From Paraphysomonas bandaiensis (lineage: Eukaryota; Chrysophyceae): a stretch of DNA of 64,000 bases. Positions 47,948 to 60,548 of the stretch are shown here, in pieces (the stretch's first letter is position 1; each line of letters begins with the position of its first letter). Below the pieces are notes generated by a model. It did not search any database. It was not told the origin of the DNA and worked only from the letters and a program-made list of their open reading frames with translations. Where the stretch lies: NCBI GenBank assembly GCA_965644295.1, contig CBFFRP010000378.1, positions 372,001-436,000 of the forward strand, read 5' to 3'. The translations under genes were made by a program, and so were the position numbers.

Positions 47948-50900
47948 ATGGAAAAAATATCTTTAAAAAAGAAAAAGAAACTTAAAAAATCAAAGAAAGA
48001 TGAGAACATTTATCAAATCCGTGTGATACTACGTCCCAATGAGCCTCTTGGTACAACAATGGAATATGATACACGTATAAAAGCTTTATGTGTATCAGAA
48101 TTTGTATCTAATTCAAAAGTACAGCAAAGTGGTGTAGTTCATGGAATGTATCTTACACAAGTGGATGATTTGAATGTCATGGGATTAAAACAAGGGGATG
48201 TGGTGTTTATTCTACAACAGAAAGCATCGAATATGCGTGAGTTAATATTTTCAGATATTGATGTGTCCAAATATGCTGTACCGAAACCGGAGCCGCAAAT
48301 CATTAGTCGGGATTTACGTTCTCAGAGTGCCAATTTGTCCAGTATGGACCGTCCTTCATTGCTCACAGATAGAAATAATAGTAGCACAACGAATCATGGA
48401 AATGGTATGTATCCCAAACCTCCGAAACCAAAACCTACAAGTAGTGATCGTATGCTTCCAACTGGTATTGCATCAGATCACCTCCGAACTCACACACTCC
48501 CCACTTACTCAAAGACCCCACCTACTAGTAATTGTATCGATGCTGGCTACAAACAAGTGAAGCCTACAAAGAATATGCCAATAGCTAACAGCAACCTCTC
48601 GTCCTTAACGACATCCCAAGGCGACCCGTTCTCCACTCCTGCCCGACGCCGGCGCTTGGTAGCTGATATATCTCGATTTCTCCTCAAGCAATATTGCCTG
48701 AAAGCTTGTGAGAATGTACATGCGCAGAGGGTACGATATAGTTGTGCTGTGATTATACAGTCGGCAGTTCGTCGATGGCGGGCTGTAAAAGTACTTCTAA
48801 TGCTGCGGTTTGAGAAGCAGACCTCTGCTGCGATCAGAATGCAGGTATTTTACATGTATATCTCACTATATAATGTTCTTTTTGATGTACTATTTATGTA
48901 TCACTGTTTACATCATGTTGATATTGCATGTGCTGACCAAGATGCCGGTTTTAAATTTGAAATAACGTGTCATCAGGTAGTTGCTAGGTGTCGTGCGGCA
49001 CGTGCAGAACTTCAGCGAAGGCGTGAGCTTCGTCTTTTACTGCTCTCTACAGCTTTGGCTGTGAAAATGCAGTGTATATTTCGTGTTCGACGGGCGAAGG
49101 CTATTCGTGCTAGGCTAGAAAGAGAGAAGGCGGAGCTTCTTGCATTAATGGAACGCTGTGTGATTATTATTCAGTGTGCGTATCGACAGTACACCAGCCG
49201 GAGAGTGGTGGTAAAGCGTCGGAAGGCTCGGGAAAGGATGATTAAACTTCAGCACCGTGCTGCATTGAAGTTAGAATGTGCATATCGCAGGAGGGCAGCT
49301 GTGAAGGCTGTTGATGCTCTGCGCAGAGCTATGCGAACTAAAGATGGTATGGCATATCGTATTTCCCGGCAATGGAAAAAGTATCGGGCTAAAATGCACG
49401 GAGCTGCAACTGTAATGCAGAAAATATATAGGGGGCATGTGGGTAGAACACGTGCAGCTGGTTTAAAACGAGAGCTTCTTCAACGCCAAGAAGAAGAAAG
49501 GTGTCGCCGAAATGAACTTATGTTGATGCGTCGTGAGGATGAGCTATCACATTTCCTGAGGGATCAAGAAGCTGTGGAAATTCGAGTGGAACTCCCTTCA
49601 TCTTTACTACACTGTATTCGCCGCTGCTCAGTTAAAGATACCATTCAGTGGTGTATTGTACAGTCTGTTCTTGAGTATGATTCAAATAAAGACGAATACA
49701 CAGTAGGTGAGCTCATACGACGGGTAATGCGAGCAGCTAATCTGAATACGACCATTCGAGACCCCTCTTTGCTGGATACTTCTGGTCATGATTCTGAAAT
49801 TGACATATTGGCGCCTACACCTGCCATCCGTTCCCATGATCTTCCACCTGATAGTAGCTATCCTGGAGAATGGGGAGCCCGGCATATCAGTAGGCATTCT
49901 GCCGGAGGAGAATATAGTCGATATTTGTCGTACAGTGCTGAATATAATGATTGTATGAGAAGTTTAACTGTATCTATGGGAGTATCTGGAAGAGTAGTCT
50001 TGTTGCTGGAGAGGCCAGTGAATATATATCGCTGTAAGAAAAACAAAGGTTCAAGCTACTGTTATGATAACGCGAATATTGCCATAATACTGGTGGAGTC
50101 TTCACATGATTCGCGACCTATGGATGCTTCTAACGAGAACAAACCACCCCCAGTAGATGTTGAGCAGACGACACCAGTTGAATACAGTGATAACAATAAG
50201 CCTATGCTCGAGTTTAAATTTAAGGATGTCTGCGTGAGTGTTTCGGTGACAGCTATGGCAGATGATAAAGTCCAGAACATAGTTGAAGAGGAGCATCCGA
50301 GAAGTGAAGTCGAGGCTGAAGAAAGTGAAGCGAAATCTGAGACCAATGTTGAGGATGTCATCGAAGTGGAAGAAAGTGATAGCGAAGAGGAGGAAGTAAT
50401 TGTGGAAGTACGCCCAGCTACTTCTCGTCCTAGTACTGCAACAACGCGTATGCGGGTATCACTATTTGATGAACTTGAGGCAGAGCGAGCCAGATTGGCT
50501 GCCGAGGAGGCGGCACGAAAAGAAGCGGAGGAGAGGGCTATACAAGAAGCACTGAGAATTCGAAGTGAGAAATTGCTCGAAATATTGAGACGAGTCACAG
50601 CACGTAAGATCCAGGTAGGAAGTGGCGCATGTAAACTTCAAGCGTATATATATCGTACACATCGGGAAATTGATATTTGTTGTGTTCGCAGAGAGCGTAC
50701 AATATTTATCGAGCCCATCAGCTCTTAGTAAGTCGAATTACCAAGCTGCAACGATTTTTACGGAGATCAATGTGTATGGGGCGCTGGCACTTTGCTGTAC
50801 GAATGCTTATGCAGCGAGCAACTTTCAGTGTGACTCGCCTCCAGTCCTATGTACGCAGGAAACTTGCTGTGTCTTTATGTCGTAGTGTGCGTAAGGAAGT

Positions 50901-51441
50901 ATGTAGAGATATATATAGTTCACTCTCAGAAGCATGGTGGGAAGAGCGACTCTTGAAGCGGTACTCCTATGCCCCTGGTGGGAGTGGTGTGGATGTGCAA
51001 AATGCATGTCAACTTTTGGACAATTCGTTGGAGGATGTAAAGAAGGAAATTACTGCGAGGATCTTAGATTATCGCGGCATTTTCTCAGCGAAAGACCAAG
51101 AAATGTCGGAGGACAGTGGTTTATATTTGACTACTGTAGAACGGACACATGGAGGAAAGACATCGATGCAAGGTTGTAGCCCCTGGGCAGCCAACATAAT
51201 GCATATAATGGAAATACCCCAGCCACCGGAAAATTGTGTGCTTCCCCATGATATACTCTTTTACTCAGATCAGAAATCGGAAAACCTTACCGAAAATGCG
51301 ACCAATAGCACAGATGACGATAACAACAGGAGTTTTGGTACGATAAAGCCATATGGAAAGAAGGTGAATATGGCCAGATACAAGAGTCCTCCTCAAACTT
51401 ACCCTCCAATATATGAAAACTTTGTAAAGAAATTTAGCTAG
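47948..51441 (+). CDS. PDZ-like and multi-IQ-motif protein, 3 exons
   Basis: Exons 47948-48844, 48977-50614 and 50692-51441 join in frame to about 1094 residues. A very basic start (MEKISLKKKKKLKKSKKDE) precedes a PDZ-like fold (LRPNEPLGTTMEYD, VCEF-like VSEFVSNSKVQQSGVV, MGLKQGDVVFILQQ). After a Ser/Pro/Asn-rich linker come at least six IQ calmodulin-binding motifs: CAVIIQSAVRRWRAVK, AVKMQCIFRVRRAKAI, CVIIIQCAYRQYTSRR, ALKLECAYRRRAAVKA, AATVMQKIYRGHVGRTRAA and the last exon's ITKLQRFLRRSM and VTRLQSYVRRKLA. A middle segment includes TIQWCIVQSVLEYD, an acidic run and a Glu/Ala-rich coiled coil. The C-terminus (RYKSPPQTYPPIYENFVKKF) is ordered-looking. Calmodulin-regulated cytoskeletal or flagellar scaffold is inferred. 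Confidence 0.82.
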
Positions 51442-52441
51442 CGCTGTCCCGTTGTGAGTATCAAGTAGGATTACGTACCGATCTGAGCATTAGTGTTGTA
51501 TAGTGTATATAGATAGTGTTCTTTAATTTCTGTCGTTCGTGTGTGTACATAATGCAAACAGTGCGTTTTTATACTTATGTACGTTGCTTTACATATGAAT
51601 GAGTGTTCCATACTCCATACAGTACTGGACAATATACAATAGTACATATGATGGAATCTTTTATATAGTTAGTGCAAATAGAGTAGTTGTAATAACCACC
51701 CTCGGGTTATTTTATATTTTATACCATGATCACTCTTAGTACATGTTGAAGCTTGCACATATTATATGTTTGAAACCATACAAATATTATTATTAGTTCT
51801 TGGATCTATGTACGAGGATCTAGAGCATATTGTATCAATAGTATGATGGGCTTACAATTGAGATATCAAATGATTTAGCGAAAACAGTCAAAGAGATAAC
51901 AGAATTGTCAAAAAGACTAAGACTACGTAACATGAGACAGTGTTTGGTGATATTTATAGGACATATAATAACGCGTAAGGCTGGATAATCTTACTGGAGA
52001 ATTCCAGGGCCCAAGGTCTCTCGCATCCGGTGAAAATGTAATCCAACATCCAACCATCAAGGGCCCATACTGATATGTATTCCCAGATGTGGAAGAGGAT
52101 GGTCCTGTACAAAACGACACTCTAGCAGGAAACAGGTATACAAGGAAGAAGCAAAGGTAAAACTATCTTGCTTGGAGTAGTGCGCAACACTCAACCACCG
52201 GGTTAGAATAAATCAGTGGTACTTCCAGATATAGAAGTATAGGGAGAATAGCAGAACAATATCAAGTATGTGAGATCCATAGAGATACTCGGCTAGAGGA
52301 CTGTGCTACTACTGTTCAGCACAACGCTGTGCTAACTGCAAAGACAGAGTTCATTCAACAGAACTCCACTGAGAATTATGTTTCAAATGTCGAATGATAA
52401 GTATAGAAATGTACTGTTTGTAGTATGTACACATATACATA
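51442..52441. other. Intergenic, nothing recognised
   Basis: AT-rich 1-kb spacer between the IQ gene and the TIR element; no gene or repeat family identified. Confidence 0.5.
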
Positions 52442-52586
52442 CCTTAATCTGGGACCGGTGCCGAGTGTGAGGCACTTTTGGGGGGGTTTCACGGCTCGGT
52501 GCCAAGTGCGAGGCATTAGATGCAAATATCCAGGTTTTTGAAAATCGATTTTAGAGAGAGGGGGTTTCTATTTTACGTGTGATGGA

Positions 52587-52768
52587 ATGTAGGGTCGGTG
52601 GTGCAGATTTTACAACGACTGGTCTTCCCGATGTTATATCTTTAGTGACAACGGAATTCTCTGAAGGAGAGGATCGCCAGGTTATATCCTTCAGAGAATT
52701 CCGTTGTCACTAAAGATATAACATCGGGAAGACCAGTCGTTGTACAATCTGCACCACCGACCCTACAT
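52587..52768. repeat. 82-bp-arm near-perfect inverted repeat (hairpin)
   Basis: Arms 52587-52668 and 52687-52768 are complementary with one mismatch (T/G in GATTxTACA), separated by an 18-nt loop. Weaker pairing continues outward (TCTATTTTACGTGTGATGGA against the 52775-52796 region) with a small insertion. The single mismatch implies recent formation or active correction. Confidence 0.95.
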
Positions 52769-53079
52769 TAATGCATCCATCACACGTAAAATAGATATAT
52801 GGCAAAGATTTGACATATGTGACTGACATATCAAATGAACACACTGCAGTCACAGCCCTCACAGGGGCAGCTAGAGTCGGACCGAAAGTAGGGACACGAT
52901 CAGCGCTCTTGAATGTAGATGGGGCAGGGGAAGCAGCGCTTATAAATTGTGAAGAATTGTGAGCAAGTCATGAGTGTAGTAGAACAGAGAGTGTGAACAA
53001 GTAAGTCAGTTATGTCCTTGGTGTACTGGTCTGGTTGTCCAAAGGCCAAAGGTCTTATGACCACACTTGGACGTATTGG

Positions 53080-53209
53080 CATGCTTTGTATATTTTTGTT
53101 CAGTGATGCCTCTAATTTTGAGGCAACAATTATCTGTATTATAGCCGTATTTGTACTGCAATAATATAGAGTATATTTGCTTCAATTTATTTCCGAAAAC
53201 TATAATGCT
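53080..53209 (-). repeat. ~130-bp MITE family, copy D, nested in the TIR element
   Basis: Reverse-orientation copy: ATGCTTTGTATATTTTTGTT ... CAACAATTATCTGTATT ... TTCAATTTATTTCCGAAAA. It lies wholly inside the 52451-53402 element, so it inserted after that element formed or was carried along. Confidence 0.85.
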
Positions 53210-53411
53210 GACTGCCGATACGGATATCTAGCTACTGTATATATCAGCAGAGTATATACAGTATATATACAGTATACGGAAAACCCCCTCTCTCTACGAA
53301 AGTCAATTTTCAAAAACCTGGATATTTGCATCAAATGCCTCGCACTTGGCACCGAGCAGTGAAAAAAAACCCAAAAGTGCCTTACACTCGGCACTGGTCC
53401 CGCCTTAATCT

Positions 53412-54120
53412 TAGTATGATAGCATCGTATATGTCTAGATGTGTAGTATACGATTGAAAGATTGTTATGTTTTACTTTTCAGTTTTTTAGATATGTGTAT
53501 TCCATATATACATGTATGTATAAGAATACATACATACATAGTAAGAGTGTAATATACGCTATGATCTTCATAGTGTGTGTGGTATACTGTATATGTATAG
53601 TTAGTACAGTGGACTATATGATCTGGTCCTGTGTATTCAACTACTCTGAATGGAACTGGAAGGTGCCATACGGGCATTATGAGGTGGTGTTACTGGAACT
53701 TTGAGGAAGAGAGGCACACAAAGAGGTAGAGATCACTAGATTAACCAATAGAAGCTTGATAAATTGAAAGTCGACTAGATGATAGGATAATAGTGACTTC
53801 ATATCTCTAGATATGCATACATATCTGGATATGCAGATTTGGTTTTATACTGTAAATATTCTAGATATATCATACATTTGGTGCGGTATTTCCGGATATT
53901 TTCAAAAATCCGATTAAAAAGTTATATATTCAAGTTTTTTATTACTACAATAACACATATATCCGGATATCTAGACACCCACTGAAGATATCTGTAAAGA
54001 GCTACAGTACATCATCAGTATGGATGTACGACGTACTGTTATGTATGTATACATATAACAAGCAACTGCCTCTGCATACAATTCTTTACTTTAACCATAT
54101 TTGCATAAAAACTACATACA
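53412..54120. other. Intergenic, 5' region of the fusion gene
   Basis: AT-rich with TATGTATACATATA-type tracts just before the start at 54121; no other gene. Confidence 0.5.
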
Positions 54121-57100
54121 ATGGATACAACAACACTACCCATTACAGAACTAAGGAATGAATTTTCTGGTTGTCTTGATGGCAGTCTTTCTGCAAGTGA
54201 TTTCCTTCGCATTCTTCGTGCAACTGACAGTCAAATATTTTCTGGTTGGCATCATTATGAAAACATATTTGATACATATGTGATCTCTCAATGCAATAGA
54301 GTTATAGAAGCATGTTCACATTTACTTCAACTTGCAATTTCAGGTAAAAATGTAGCGATTGTGATGACTGGATGTGGCACTAGTGGAAGAATAGCCTTTC
54401 TAACTGCCAGACGGTTCAATACCATACTCTCAGATCATGGGATGGAGAAATGCTTCTATTACTTGATATCAGGGGGAGATTCGGCGTTGCTACTCTCAGA
54501 TGAACTACCTGAAGATGATCCCATTGTTGGTGCTAATGACTTGGAAACGCTGATTCGAGACAATGGACGAGATGGATCCTATCTTATTGGAGTCACATGT
54601 GGTCTATCGGCTCCGTACGTTGCTGGTCAGTTGGAATATATGATGTGGAGCACTAGTTCTGTGGAAAGCTCTTTTACTGGATGTGCTGTTGTTGGCTTCA
54701 ACCCGATTTCTCTTTCTCGAAATGTGCCGATTGAAAAAGCCCCTGGGCACTGGACCTTCCGGGACATAGCTCTCCGGTTACAAACATTATGTACAAGCAC
54801 AACTAGTGGGGTGCCGAGATATGCTGCAGTCACTCCTGTTGTAGGACCGGAGCCGGTGGCCGGATCCAGTCGCATGAAAGGGGGTTCAGCAACTGCTGTG
54901 CTGTTGGATGCTATCTGCCGCTGCGCAATTAATGCTGTTATCTCGCCAACGACATCTAAACCTATCAATCATCAGTTAGAAACCAGTTTTACTGATTTTC
55001 AAAATACACACGCTCGTACTTATGCTGCATCATTAGCTGTCAGCTCTCCAGGAATGTCAAAAGGTAGTGTTGGGGGACTTCCTCTTGTGATGGAGGCTGC
55101 TGCTGATGCCCTGCGGACGAACTCCCGCCTCATTTTGTTGGGTGCTGGGTCTGCCGGATGTATGGCGGTCATAGATGCTAGCGAGATGCCCGATACTTAC
55201 GGTTAGTAATAGAACATTTTTGGGTTTGTATGAGTGCTGGATTCATATCAGGATCTCCGTTTGATCAAGTTCGTGCTTTTGTTCTTGGCGGGTGGGACGA
55301 ATTAGGTAATAAAGATGGAGATATTTCCTCTCAAAGCTATCTCCACCGAATATCTCTTCAGCATTTTAGGGAAGATATTCTTCCTAGTCTGAAGGAAACG
55401 GATGCCGTGGTTATTGTGTACAATAATACCGATATGGACGTTGTCACTGCATTTTCCTCTGTTGCACGTGAGATTGAAGACAAAGGAGCAAGAGTAAATA
55501 TTCTTGGTGCACTCTCTTCTAGCGGTAGCGTTCTCAACGAGGTATTGCAGCTATGTGAAGGAAGGCATGTGCTTGTGGATTTACCTGGTGCTCATACTGG
55601 ACTAACAGACTTCGCTCTCAAGCTAATGCTGAATGCCGTTTCTACTTTTGCTCAGGTGCAAGTATATGCCGTGAGCCTGCATGTCCAAATTTTATGGCGA
55701 TTCTTTCCATGAGATATTTATGCATATTATAAAATGTTAATTAGGCGTCCGGTCGTGGTGCTGTCCACAAGGGCCTCATGATAACAACTGGGCCAGCGAA
55801 CGATAAAATATATAGCCGATGTGTCAGGCTACTGACGGAAACGATACCGAACACAACTGCAGATGATGCGGAAGAGGCACTTATAAAAGCGATATATGGT
55901 AAATATAGCTATTATGTATACGCTAGTTTTTTTCATGTATTCCTCATTGGTTGTTAGGCGTGGATGTGTTGGACGAGTCGTTGCGGAAGGCTCCGAAATC
56001 AGCACATATTGCCGCCTCTATTCTTCCTGCAGGTAGTTTCTTGTACCTATCCTTATATTATGGGGTGATCTCGTGTACAGATCGTCGACACTGTGCTCAG
56101 ACTGTGCTTCCGGTTGCAATGCTTCTTCTTGCGGGTAAGAAGTGCACTGAAAAGTGGACTGTAGATGCCGCGCGGATGGCCCTCTCATCTCAGCCTGTTG
56201 TTGGGTTGATCCTCAAGGATATTTTTAATCCCACTAAGGAATTTTCTGGAGAGTGTTCTGCTGTAGTATTTGATCTAGGGGGAACGCACGTTCGGTGTGC
56301 TCTGGCCTGTGGTGGTCGTGTGTTCGGAAGAATTTACAAGAAAAATATCGGCAATGATAAGTCTGTTGGCAGTGTCATGAAGATAGTTAAAGAAGTATAT
56401 GACCTTGTCTTGTCGCAAGAGAGTTCCAGTGTGATGCCTAGCACAGTGGTATTTGCGCAACCGGGATGTGTTAACGACGATGGGACCATTTGTTCTCTTT
56501 CTAATTTCCCTTGGGAAGGGAATATTCCCATTGAGTCATTGCTCCGCGACGTTTTACAGTGTGATGCAAAGATTGTGATCGTGGATGATGCATGCGCAGC
56601 GTTATGGGGTGAAGTAACGAGATACAATGATAGTACTGAGTCAGCTAAGGTTGGCAAGACTATGTGTATGTTGACTGTCGGTACTGGTGTTGGAAGTGCA
56701 GTTTATATGAATGGCCGAATGCTAGAAGGTAGTCGAGGGTTGGTAGAATGCGGTCACCAAATTGTGTATCCGGACGGTCGTATTTGTGGCTGTGGTCAAA
56801 AAGGATGTTTAGAATCCTATGCATCAGGACCCGCAATGTTTAGAATTGCCTGTGAGAAAGGGCTATCTGTAGTTGATGCGGAGGGCGTGATATCTTTGGC
56901 TCAATCAGGAAACAAAGATGCACAGGAAGTATTTTCTTATTGCGCACGATACCTGGCAATTGGGTGTTTAAACATGGTGCGTGCATACGACCCTGCTGTG
57001 GTGTTTATTAGCGGAGGATTGGGGGTGGCGATGTATAGTGAAGTCATAGCGCAATATAAAGAGATATCATGGAACTTACATGACGATTTATCTAGTGTTG

Positions 57101-57180
57101 AAATTATCCCTGCTCAATGTGTTGAGGCGGGCATCACTGGCGCTGCTATGATATCTGCCAGAAATAACTGTGATGTATGA
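54121..57180 (+). CDS. GKRP-like (double SIS) protein fused to a ROK sugar kinase, 4 exons
   Basis: Exons 54121-55201, 55252-55655, 55745-55898 and 55958-57180 join in frame to about 953 residues. Residues 1-640 follow glucokinase regulatory protein and its MurQ relatives: a first SIS domain (VMTGCGTSGRIAF, YYLISGGDSALL, GVTCGLSAPYVAGQLE, VVGFNPISLSRN, GSSRMKGGSAT), a second SIS (GAGSAGCMAVIDASEMPDTY, QVRAFVLGGWDELG) and the helical lid (LKLMLNAVSTFAQ). From about 650 a ROK kinase begins: ATP-binding VVFDLGGTHVRCAL, catalytic-Asp segment VDDACAALWGE, GTGVGSAVYMNG, and the zinc signature GHQIVYPDGRICGCGQKGCL, ending GVEAGITGAA-like VEAGITGAAMI. ROK enzymes phosphorylate glucose, GlcNAc, ManNAc or fructose. 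All motifs are intact, so a self-regulated or two-step sugar kinase is inferred. No intron separates lid and kinase, arguing against mis-joined genes. Confidence 0.9.
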
Positions 57181-57484
57181 GATATGTGATATAGTTCGGA
57201 TGGTTCTTTGTCTATGCTAGTTAAATTGATATTGACACGAAGGCCCATGAGTAGTAGGATGATTGTAATTCTCTTGTTACTCTAATATAGTTAACAAAAT
57301 TATGAAATGTTCATGATTAACGGCAACAAGAGCTTTAGTAAGTCAGTAACCCACAAATTGTAATATGGACAAGATCAATTTTAAGTGTTAAGACTTTTTA
57401 AATATTACTTTCACCTTCCATGCATATAAGTTGCGCATATATTTTCATTCTGGAAAAATAAATTACACAATATACACTCTGCAG
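57181..57484. other. Intergenic between convergent genes
   Basis: About 300 bp of AT-rich 3' flanking DNA; no feature identified. Confidence 0.5.
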
Positions 57485-59941
57485 TTATACGAGTAAGTAT
57501 GACAGATCTTCAACTCTGAAACAACTCCGAACAACACGTCGTTCTTTTCCTCTGCCATTTGTCCACTTATCTACAAATTGCATCTCCACAGCATACTCAC
57601 TCTCTCGTGGAAACAACAATGATCCATCTGCATTTCTCAACTTGTGTGCATCACTCAGATCAAACTGCCATTCAACGGAAACGTCTGCAGGCCCTTTAAC
57701 TTTTTCCCATCCATCGTTCAGGTCTTCCTCATTGCTATGAAGAACTGCATTCCATCTACCCGAGATCTCAGTTACAGCGTCGGTACTCGTAACCACTGTC
57801 ACATACGGATCCCTTAGACCTAACCGCTTGGTGAAAGAAATATGAGAGCCGTGGCTAACTGTCCCAACTGGTTGGACAATAATTGTAATATTAGTTCTAC
57901 TGCTCCTTATTTTAGCTTTCTTGTTTGCCAAATGTAAGGAAGTATATCCACTGATATAATTGTTGTCACTTGTCATAACCATTACACCTCTGCTTGCAAA
58001 TATATTCTGTGTTTCGAACTTCATAATGTCCTTATCCAGAATTTCGCAATCCTCTGTCCCAATTCTCGTTGATGGTTTTTGCTGTGCAAATACACGCATG
58101 TTAGTAAGTTGAAGGGGATCATAGTGATCCCACAAAAACCCCTCAGGCACCATGGACGGAGAAGCAGTGATTTCAGCTGAAGGGGAAAATGTCACCACAG
58201 TAGAAGGTGGGGGGGTAGGGTTTATGTACTCGTAAATACGGATGTAATTGACAACCATCGCCTGCGGTAAAGCACTCGCAGAGATGCCAGAATTCTCAGG
58301 GCAGTCAACCCAGGAGTTGCAGTCACCAGTACCTGCATGTCCAAACAAACAGAATATTAGCAAGATACTTCAAGAGTTTAAATCTACAAATAACGAAGAT
58401 GTAACCAATTATCACAAAGAAATTTATTAAGTGCACACAGCACATGACGCCTGTGAGTTTACCGATTCCCATGGCGACGTCCATTAAGGTAACGTTAAAC
58501 CTCGTGTCCTGGGCGAGTACTTCCACTCCATCCACGTAGTATACTAGCTTCTCAGGAGTCCACTCAAGTGCATACAGATGAAAACTATTCGTCCAATCCA
58601 CACCATTATCAACTGTAGAGCCTTGTTGAGCATGAGAGCCGTCTTCATTGTAATGCTGAGTCAGAAACAACGAGGTTGGGTCTCTACCGATTAATTCAGC
58701 GAAATCTACTTCTGGGGGCCATGATTTGTCGGTAGGAAAAAGACCAATATATCCAGTAAGACCAAAGCCACTTGGGAGCTTAGCTTCCACTTCCCATTTT
58801 CCATATACCTTCGATAGCACATGCAACAAATTAAATTTCGAACAACATCAAACTATTTAACTGCCTTAAGCAATAAATACACAGCATTGATGTAAAGGCC
58901 TACAAGCTATACCTGAGCATGAGGTGACCACGACCCTATCCCAGCAGTTGAGTATTCTCTGCTACCGGGGTTAGATACATTCGTTGCCCACAAAAATAAC
59001 TGTCCATTTCGAATCTCTGCATTATCCTTAATGAAGTACGCATTCGAGCTTGAACCAAAGGGACCCGAGTAGATATTAAAATCCCAACTAAGCTCTTCTT
59101 TACTCCGTGTAAATTCATAGTTCCACACAAGAGTAAATAAATCAGAGTTATTCGTTATTTGATTGAACGAGAGTTTGTCATAAAACATTTTCGACTCGAA
59201 GGACCCAGCAGATCCACAGTTGTTGTAGAGGTTCTCCGCCTCAACTGTCAGTACTGTTGCGGGATCAAATGATCTAAGCTCAGAAGCGATCTTTATTCCA
59301 GTTAAATTAGCGCTATGGATCTCAGAATTATCTGCTTCAGCGACAGTTAAAGAAATGTACTCGTTGGAATCGAAATCAACGGTCAAGACAAGGTTGTACC
59401 AAGTATCCGCAGATACTACGGGGACAGTGTCCCATAAACTATTCGGTAAAACTTGCCACACAGCAATATTAGGTGAAGATTCCACCCAAATATTCCATTT
59501 ATCCGGTATATAAGTGGATGCAATATTTTGTATACCACCAATCGTCGTGTACGTTGTGCCAGTGCCGTCATCTCGTGTATTTTGAATACTGAACTCAGGG
59601 CCCACTTGAGAACTGAATTCATATTCTTTGGGTAATTTCGCATAAACACTATATTGCCATACTCCATCCACACCAGAGAATACTTTTCTTCCAGCAATTA
59701 AATGATTACTATATAAACTATGATTAGCATTAGACCATAAGACGATACCATTCGAGCCCTCATATGATGCGTGTGTACTAATAGACATGTTTCCGATATT
59801 ACGAGAATAACATGATGTCACAACTTCTTCAAAAAACGTCCATTCTGTTAAACCATTATCAAAATTTTCATTAAAACTATAAATATTTGTAATAGTTGTG
59901 TGTATTAGTAAGATATACACCCATATCACAGAAAGGATCAT
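57485..59941 (-). CDS. Secreted glycoside hydrolase family 16 protein, 3 exons
   Basis: Exons 59941-58913, 58808-58463 and 58332-57485 join in frame to about 740 residues. The N-terminal hydrophobic stretch (MILSVIWVYILLIHTTITNI) is a signal peptide. Residues about 25-260 form a beta-rich domain, probably carbohydrate-binding. The GH16 domain follows: LVWNYEFTRSKEELSWDF, VYGKWEVEAKLPSGFGLTGY, the catalytic EVDFAELIGRDP (Glu-x-Asp-x-x-Glu, nucleophile and acid/base both present), then HYNEDGS, FHLYALEWTPEKLVYYVDG and a C-terminal VVNYIRIYEY strand. GH16 enzymes cut beta-1,3/1,4-glucans (laminarin) or galactans. The EVDFAE form fits laminarinase/transglycosylase types, but substrate is inferred. 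A ~230-residue beta-rich extension ends the protein. Digestion or cell-wall remodelling are the likely roles. Confidence 0.85.
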
Positions 59942-60548
59942 TGAGAGGACTGGATATTGATAAGGTTAGATAGGATTGTAATGAGATAGTTATTTATAGA
60001 AGGGAACTAATAGTTTATATATGTATATAACTGTGAGCTGAGGTGTGTATGGTTGAGTGTGTATATATTATGGAACCATGTATCCGCCCTTAATATACAC
60101 GCACTTACGATTCCTATAAAGTTCACACACGATGTATTTACTCCAATCATTTGCTTTATATCTCGTATGATTGGATATTGTAGAATGTTTTTTTGTTGAA
60201 CAAATTGTGGTCGTATAAAAAACAGGTCAACATCTTAAAAAATTAATAGTTTTTAGGATGTCTAGAGTATATACAGTATGAATATCCCTGTTTTTAAGGG
60301 TTGGAGCTAAAACAGTTACGCTCTGCTCTGTATATATATATATATATATATATACTTATATACTTAATGGAAGCACTTGAGATGCATGCGATGCAAGCCT
60401 TAATGAGTATATTTATTACTTTCAAGATAATAAAACATTGAGTTGAATAGTTATTTTAACTATCAGATCAAACAAATTGTTATATTATACTAATTGTTAT
60501 ATATTATTATATGAACTTATGTACCGTTGATTAACTCCGATATACAAC
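59942..60548. other. Divergent intergenic region
   Basis: Contains a (TA)n tract at 60331-60356 and other AT-rich DNA, but no gene. Confidence 0.5.

Larger units (their letters stand above)
52451..53402. mobile_element. ~950-bp TIR element (Mutator-like), 9-bp TSD, internal hairpin
   Basis: Ends are inverted over ~115 bp with high identity: the left starts GGGACCGGTGCCGAGTGTGA and the right, read inward, (C)GGGACCAGTGCCGAGTGTAA. Both continue through CGGTGCCAAGTGCGAGGCAT and GATGCAAATATCCAGGTTTT to AGAGAGGGGGTTT. The 9-bp direct repeat CCTTAATCT flanks it at 52442-52450 and 53403-53411. Long TIRs with a 9-bp duplication are characteristic of Mutator-like elements. No transposase is present, so it is non-autonomous. 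Inside are an 82-bp-arm hairpin (52587-52768) and a nested MITE copy (53080-53209). Confidence 0.88.

Noticed and set aside
54627-54968. Minus-strand 113-codon frame inside the GKRP-like region
   Set aside because: Shadow of the plus-strand exon; no independent support.
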